This document shows positions 5,765 to 7,858 of a DNA stretch of 7,858 nucleotides, one piece after another. How positions within the stretch are numbered: the stretch's first letter is position 1; every line of letters begins with the position of its first letter. The notes below the pieces were generated by a model. It worked only from the letters and a program-made list of their open reading frames with translations, made no database searches and was not told the DNA's origin. The stretch is from Candidatus Poseidoniaceae archaeon (GTDB lineage Archaea > Thermoplasmatota > Poseidoniia > Poseidoniales > Poseidoniaceae). A program made the translations under genes and the position numbers. The stretch is taken from contig DUHJ01000025.1 in assembly GCA_013330925.1 (NCBI GenBank), positions 1 to 7,858 of the forward strand, read 5' to 3'.

Positions 5765-6444
5765 GCTTCGTCCAAGAGCCCAGACGTCAAGAAGGCGTCC
5801 ACTGCATCACGCACACGGCTCGCCACGCGGGCCGCATCAAGCGCTTCGCCGTCGTTCACCCACGTGACCTGCATGGTTTCCAAGGTCGTCGAATGAAATG
5901 GAGCAAGCTCCTCTTTTTCCTGCGTCCAGACCTCAATCGATCCGTCGCTGCGCACGCCATGATTGTCAAGCGACATCGGCGTGCCTTCCACCACGATCGC
6001 CCCATACCACGTCGACATGGAGCTCGGATTCAACAGAGGTTCACCGATGCTTGGAGCAGGTTCAGGAACGTCCTGATCGGCAACGAAAATACGGTGATAC
6101 GGAGGTGAAGAAAACGCACCCGTGCCCACGGTGACCGTCGTTCCACCCTCGTCTTTGAACCGAACACGTGTGGACGTTTGACCACCGTCTGCAGCAAAGC
6201 GATGCACCAAGCGTTTGACGAGCCATTGGCTTCGACACGTCACGAGGCCATTGGTGGAGGTGGCGACCGCTTCTTCGAGGGTGTCCAGGGGCCAAGGGAG
6301 AACATCTGTGGTCCACAGGCCACAACCTCCGTGAGGAAACCCAAATTCTGCATGGGCGGTGGTCAGGGTGACGTCATGTCCAACATCGAGAAGGCGTTGA
6401 GCTGCTGTAACGGCGACCAGACCGCTCCCAACCACGACGATCAT
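5761..6444 (-). CDS. Short flavoprotein-like Rossmann protein (degenerate FAD-binding oxidoreductase)
   Basis: The start is taken at the ATG at 6444, whose ATGA overlaps the ferredoxin stop; an upstream in-frame start at 6480 would bury its first residues in that gene. The 227-residue product starts with a dinucleotide-binding fold, MIVVVGSGLVAVTAAQRLLD (Gly6, Gly8, then Ala11 in place of the third Gly). A second strand DVTLTT follows, then EFGFPHGGCGLW (33-44). This opening resembles FAD enzymes of the geranylgeranyl reductase/halogenase type, as does CRSQWLVKRLVHRFAADGG (79-97). Three features differ: the acidic residue that normally ends strand 2 and binds the ribose is Thr here, no second FAD motif (GD with a following small residue) is seen, and the length is about half the usual. 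It may bind a nucleotide weakly or have a non-catalytic role. Ferredoxin encoded immediately upstream is a natural electron donor. The C-terminal half has no recognised domain. Confidence 0.78.
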   Translation of the reverse strand: MIVVVGSGLVAVTAAQRLLDVGHDVTLTTAHAEFGFPHGGCGLWTTDVLPWPLDTLEEAVATSTNGLVTCRSQWLVKRLVHRFAADGGQTSTRVRFKDEGGTTVTVGTGAFSSPPYHRIFVADQDVPEPAPSIGEPLLNPSSMSTWYGAIVVEGTPMSLDNHGVRSDGSIEVWTQEKEELAPFHSTTLETMQVTWVNDGEALDAARVASRVRDAVDAFLTSGLLDEA

Positions 6445-6665
6445 GGCGGCATCACCATTGAGAGGGCATCCACGGGGCAACTTGGGAGGCAGTGGTCACA
6501 CAGGGTACAGGTGGCGTGATCCACCTCAACCAACCAACCATGCAGATGCAAAGCATCAACCGGGCAAACCATGATGCAAGCAGCACATCCGTAACATCGA
6601 TCGTCGTCCACCTGGAGCAGATGTCCAGTGGATGGCATGTGTTCCACGAAGGCCTTCTGGTTCAT
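6441..6665 (-). CDS. 2x[4Fe-4S] ferredoxin
   Basis: The 74-residue product has two textbook cluster motifs. The first is CYGCAACIMVCP with Cys24, 27, 30 and 34; the second is CTLCDHCLPSCP with Cys53, 56, 59 and 63. Both are C-x2-C-x2-C-x3-C-P, and both are followed by VDAL, the internal duplication of bacterial-type ferredoxins. It should be a soluble cytoplasmic low-potential electron carrier. The start is uncertain: ATG 6665 (used here), a GTG at 6674 and an ATG at 6638 are all in frame before the first Cys. No strong Shine-Dalgarno is visible, and the nearest AT-rich element on the minus strand (AAGTTTCG, about 6687-6694) is a poor TATA box. Its stop overlaps the start of the flavoprotein-like gene (ATGA), which strongly implies that this protein is its redox partner. 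Confidence 0.93.
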   Translation of the reverse strand: MNQKAFVEHMPSTGHLLQVDDDRCYGCAACIMVCPVDALHLHGWLVEVDHATCTLCDHCLPSCPVDALSMVMPP

Positions 6666-6870
6666 GGATGCCACGGAGATTTTGACGAAACTTCCTCGAG
6701 TGGATGCAAGTTTGAATCCATTCCACCGGAAAGGAGGCGAGAAGGAGGGACCCCTTCATTTCCATTGGAGGAACATGATGGGGTCCAAGGCAGCGAAGAG
6801 CCAAAGAGAAGAATATCGCATCGAAGACGCCATTGGATGATATGTCGAAAGTAGCCTATCATGTTCTTGA

Positions 6871-6884
6871 CAAAAAATATGGAA
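6871..6884 (+). promoter_or_regulatory. TATA-like element upstream of the beta-CASP RNase
   Basis: CAAAAAATATGGAA is the most AT-rich element in the region and resembles an archaeal BRE plus TATA box. It would start transcription near 6904, giving a leader of about 70 bases before ATG 6975. Confidence 0.4.
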
Positions 6885-6891
6885 AACGAGG

Positions 6892-6924
6892 GTTTCCAAA
6901 CCTGAAATCTTCTCCATTGGAAAC
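6892..6924. repeat. Perfect inverted repeat GTTTCCAA-N17-TTGGAAAC
   Basis: The left arm is at 6892-6899 and the right arm at 6917-6924, centre to centre 25 bases (about 2.4 helical turns). It straddles the transcription start predicted from the TATA-like element, as a regulator binding site would. A weak RNA hairpin in the leader is an alternative reading, but the 17-base loop makes it less likely. Confidence 0.45.
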
Positions 6925-6974
6925 AAAGGGGTGAGCGTCCACAGATTCATGGACAAGAGGATCATCCTCGGTGC

Positions 6975-7858
6975 ATGGTGATGTACGACCCCGGTCGAAC
7001 GTCTGCGTATCCACAGCTTCCTCCCGAGGCGGGTTTCCGCTTTCACTGCCTCGGCGGCGGAGACGAAGTTGGAAACGTAGGCATCATGATGGAAGATCCA
7101 TCAGGAACGAAGCTCTTGCTGGACTATGGATTGGCTCCCACAGACCCTCCAAGGTACCCAAACGAAGCACCGAAGGTCACGGATGCCGTCATCACACATT
7201 CCCACATCGATCACCTTGGGATGGCGCCTTGGCTCGCTGCTCAGCACGGGACGCGGCTCCATGGTTCGACCTTGACGGCAGCGATTTCCGAACCAATGTG
7301 GTACGATTGTCACAAAGTCTCCTCCATCGAGGGGTATCCACTTGCTTGGGACAAGCGTGACATCGACACGGCGGTGCGATCGTGGACCACCCACGAGTGG
7401 GCAGATCCTTGGAAGCACGGCTCTTGGACCTGCACGTTCCATTCTGCGGGTCATATTCCTGGAGCCGTCATGTTGCATGTGGACACGGGAGCATACCGGG
7501 TCATGTTTACTGGCGATTTCGACACACGTGACTCACCGCTTGTGGCCGGTGCTCAACCCCAAGACGTTGACATTCTCTTCCTCGAAGGCACCTACGGCGG
7601 TCGCTCTCATCCAAACCAGGAGGAGGAGCTCGAACGGTTCCTTTCACGCATTGATCAGGTGGTTGCTCGCGGAGGCACGGCCCTCATTCCCGCCTTTGCC
7701 AACGGAAGAACCCAGGATGTGATCATGCGCTTGCACAAACATCGCCCTCACCTCAACGTGCACGTCAACGGCATGGGGAAACTGATCGCTCAGCATCAAA
7801 TGGAACATGAACACCTCCTTCGTGATCCCTCAGCGCTTCGTAAAGCGTGGTCTTGGGT
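6975..7858 (+). CDS. Beta-CASP metallo-beta-lactamase-fold RNase, archaeal CPSF-like (partial, C-terminus missing)
   Basis: The frame opens at ATG 6975 (ATG 6981 also possible; an in-frame stop lies at 6903-6905) and runs 294 codons to the window edge. The family's N-terminal strand appears as FRFHCLGGGDEVGNVG (21-36). Zinc-ligand motifs follow: HSHIDH (75-80, HxHxDH), the SAGH histidine at 160 and GDF with Asp181. Then come the beta-CASP motif A acid in LEGTYGGR (Glu204) and IPAFANGRTQD (238-248), a beta-CASP signature. These enzymes cut or trim RNA, and archaeal members act in transcription termination and mRNA 3'-end processing or as 5'-3' exonucleases. There are no KH domains before the nuclease core, unlike aCPSF1, so it fits the shorter aCPSF2-type group. 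The remaining beta-CASP motifs should lie past the edge. The regulatory region before it carries a TATA-like box and an inverted repeat. Confidence 0.93.
   Translation, partial: MVMYDPGRTSAYPQLPPEAGFRFHCLGGGDEVGNVGIMMEDPSGTKLLLDYGLAPTDPPRYPNEAPKVTDAVITHSHIDHLGMAPWLAAQHGTRLHGSTLTAAISEPMWYDCHKVSSIEGYPLAWDKRDIDTAVRSWTTHEWADPWKHGSWTCTFHSAGHIPGAVMLHVDTGAYRVMFTGDFDTRDSPLVAGAQPQDVDILFLEGTYGGRSHPNQEEELERFLSRIDQVVARGGTALIPAFANGRTQDVIMRLHKHRPHLNVHVNGMGKLIAQHQMEHEHLLRDPSALRKAWSW

Larger units (their letters stand above)
6666..6974. promoter_or_regulatory. Divergent intergenic region between ferredoxin and beta-CASP RNase genes
   Basis: This 309-base stretch holds no convincing gene. It is locally AT-rich around 6871-6885 (CAAAAAATATGGAAAA), the best TATA candidate for the rightward gene. 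The near-palindrome TCCATTGGA occurs exactly at 6761-6769 and 6913-6921, with a one-base variant (GCCATTGGA) at 6829-6837. A perfect inverted repeat lies at 6892-6924. A tiny frame at 6775-6840 (21 codons, after a GGAGG) is probably chance. The leftward promoter for the ferredoxin operon is not obvious. Confidence 0.4.

Noticed and set aside
5126..5896. Plus-strand frame of 256 codons over AlaX
   Set aside because: AlaX motifs (HTAQH, CAGTH, GGGQP) establish the minus strand as coding; this is an antisense shadow.
6775..6840. 21-codon frame after a GGAGG in the divergent region, a possible leader peptide
   Set aside because: Too short to support, and nothing downstream (no attenuator-like structure) ties it to the RNase gene.
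1..7858. CRISPR array, tRNA/rRNA, insertion sequence or defence cassette
   Set aside because: No regularly spaced repeats, no cloverleaf or rRNA-like stretch, no transposase/integrase motifs and no terminal inverted repeats were seen on either strand.

Overview
This window looks like a piece of an archaeal genome, most likely a marine planktonic euryarchaeon such as Marine Group II/Poseidoniia. Three things support archaea: TATA-like boxes centred about 25 bases upstream of start codons with no ribosome binding site (leaderless genes), a stand-alone AlaX-type alanyl-tRNA editing enzyme, and a beta-CASP nuclease of the archaeal CPSF type. The group-level placement is inference from gene style, moderate GC content and the membrane and lipoprotein repertoire. 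It could not be tested by search.

Layout, left to right. At 1-606 (minus) is the N-terminal part of a cysteine-rich secreted lipoprotein esterase of the LpqC/PHB-depolymerase type, cut by the window edge. A possible 38-residue ORF (711-827, plus) follows. Next is a translationally coupled pair of small membrane proteins (989-1399 and 840-992, minus). A possible 53-residue acidic ORF (1475-1636, plus) runs tail-to-tail into a 468-residue polytopic membrane protein (1622-3028, minus), which has a small C-terminal helical module. A divergent promoter region (3029-3178) separates that gene from a rightward pair: a saccharopine-dehydrogenase-like oxidoreductase (3179-4222) and an unrecognised putative zinc-binding helical protein (4250-4951). 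Both meet a leftward operon at a short convergent gap holding a hairpin and T-rich tracts.

The leftward operon is read from 6665 down to 5021. It encodes a 2x[4Fe-4S] ferredoxin, a short flavoprotein-like Rossmann protein and AlaX. Both junctions overlap by four bases (ATGA), so the three are almost certainly co-translated. A 309-base divergent region (6666-6974) then precedes the first 294 codons of a beta-CASP metallo-beta-lactamase-fold RNase, cut by the right edge. That region carries a TATA-like element and a perfect 8+8 inverted repeat.

How the genes work together: the ferredoxin and Rossmann protein look like an electron-transfer pair joined to a translation-quality-control enzyme. 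The oxidoreductase and zinc-ribbon-like protein are probably co-transcribed but share no clear pathway. I see no rRNA, tRNA, CRISPR array, transposase or integrase. I also see no defence-type cassette that I could honestly call a new system. The best leads are the ferredoxin/Rossmann/AlaX operon, the degenerate flavoprotein in it, the unrecognised zinc-binding protein, and the operator-like repeats in the two divergent promoter regions.
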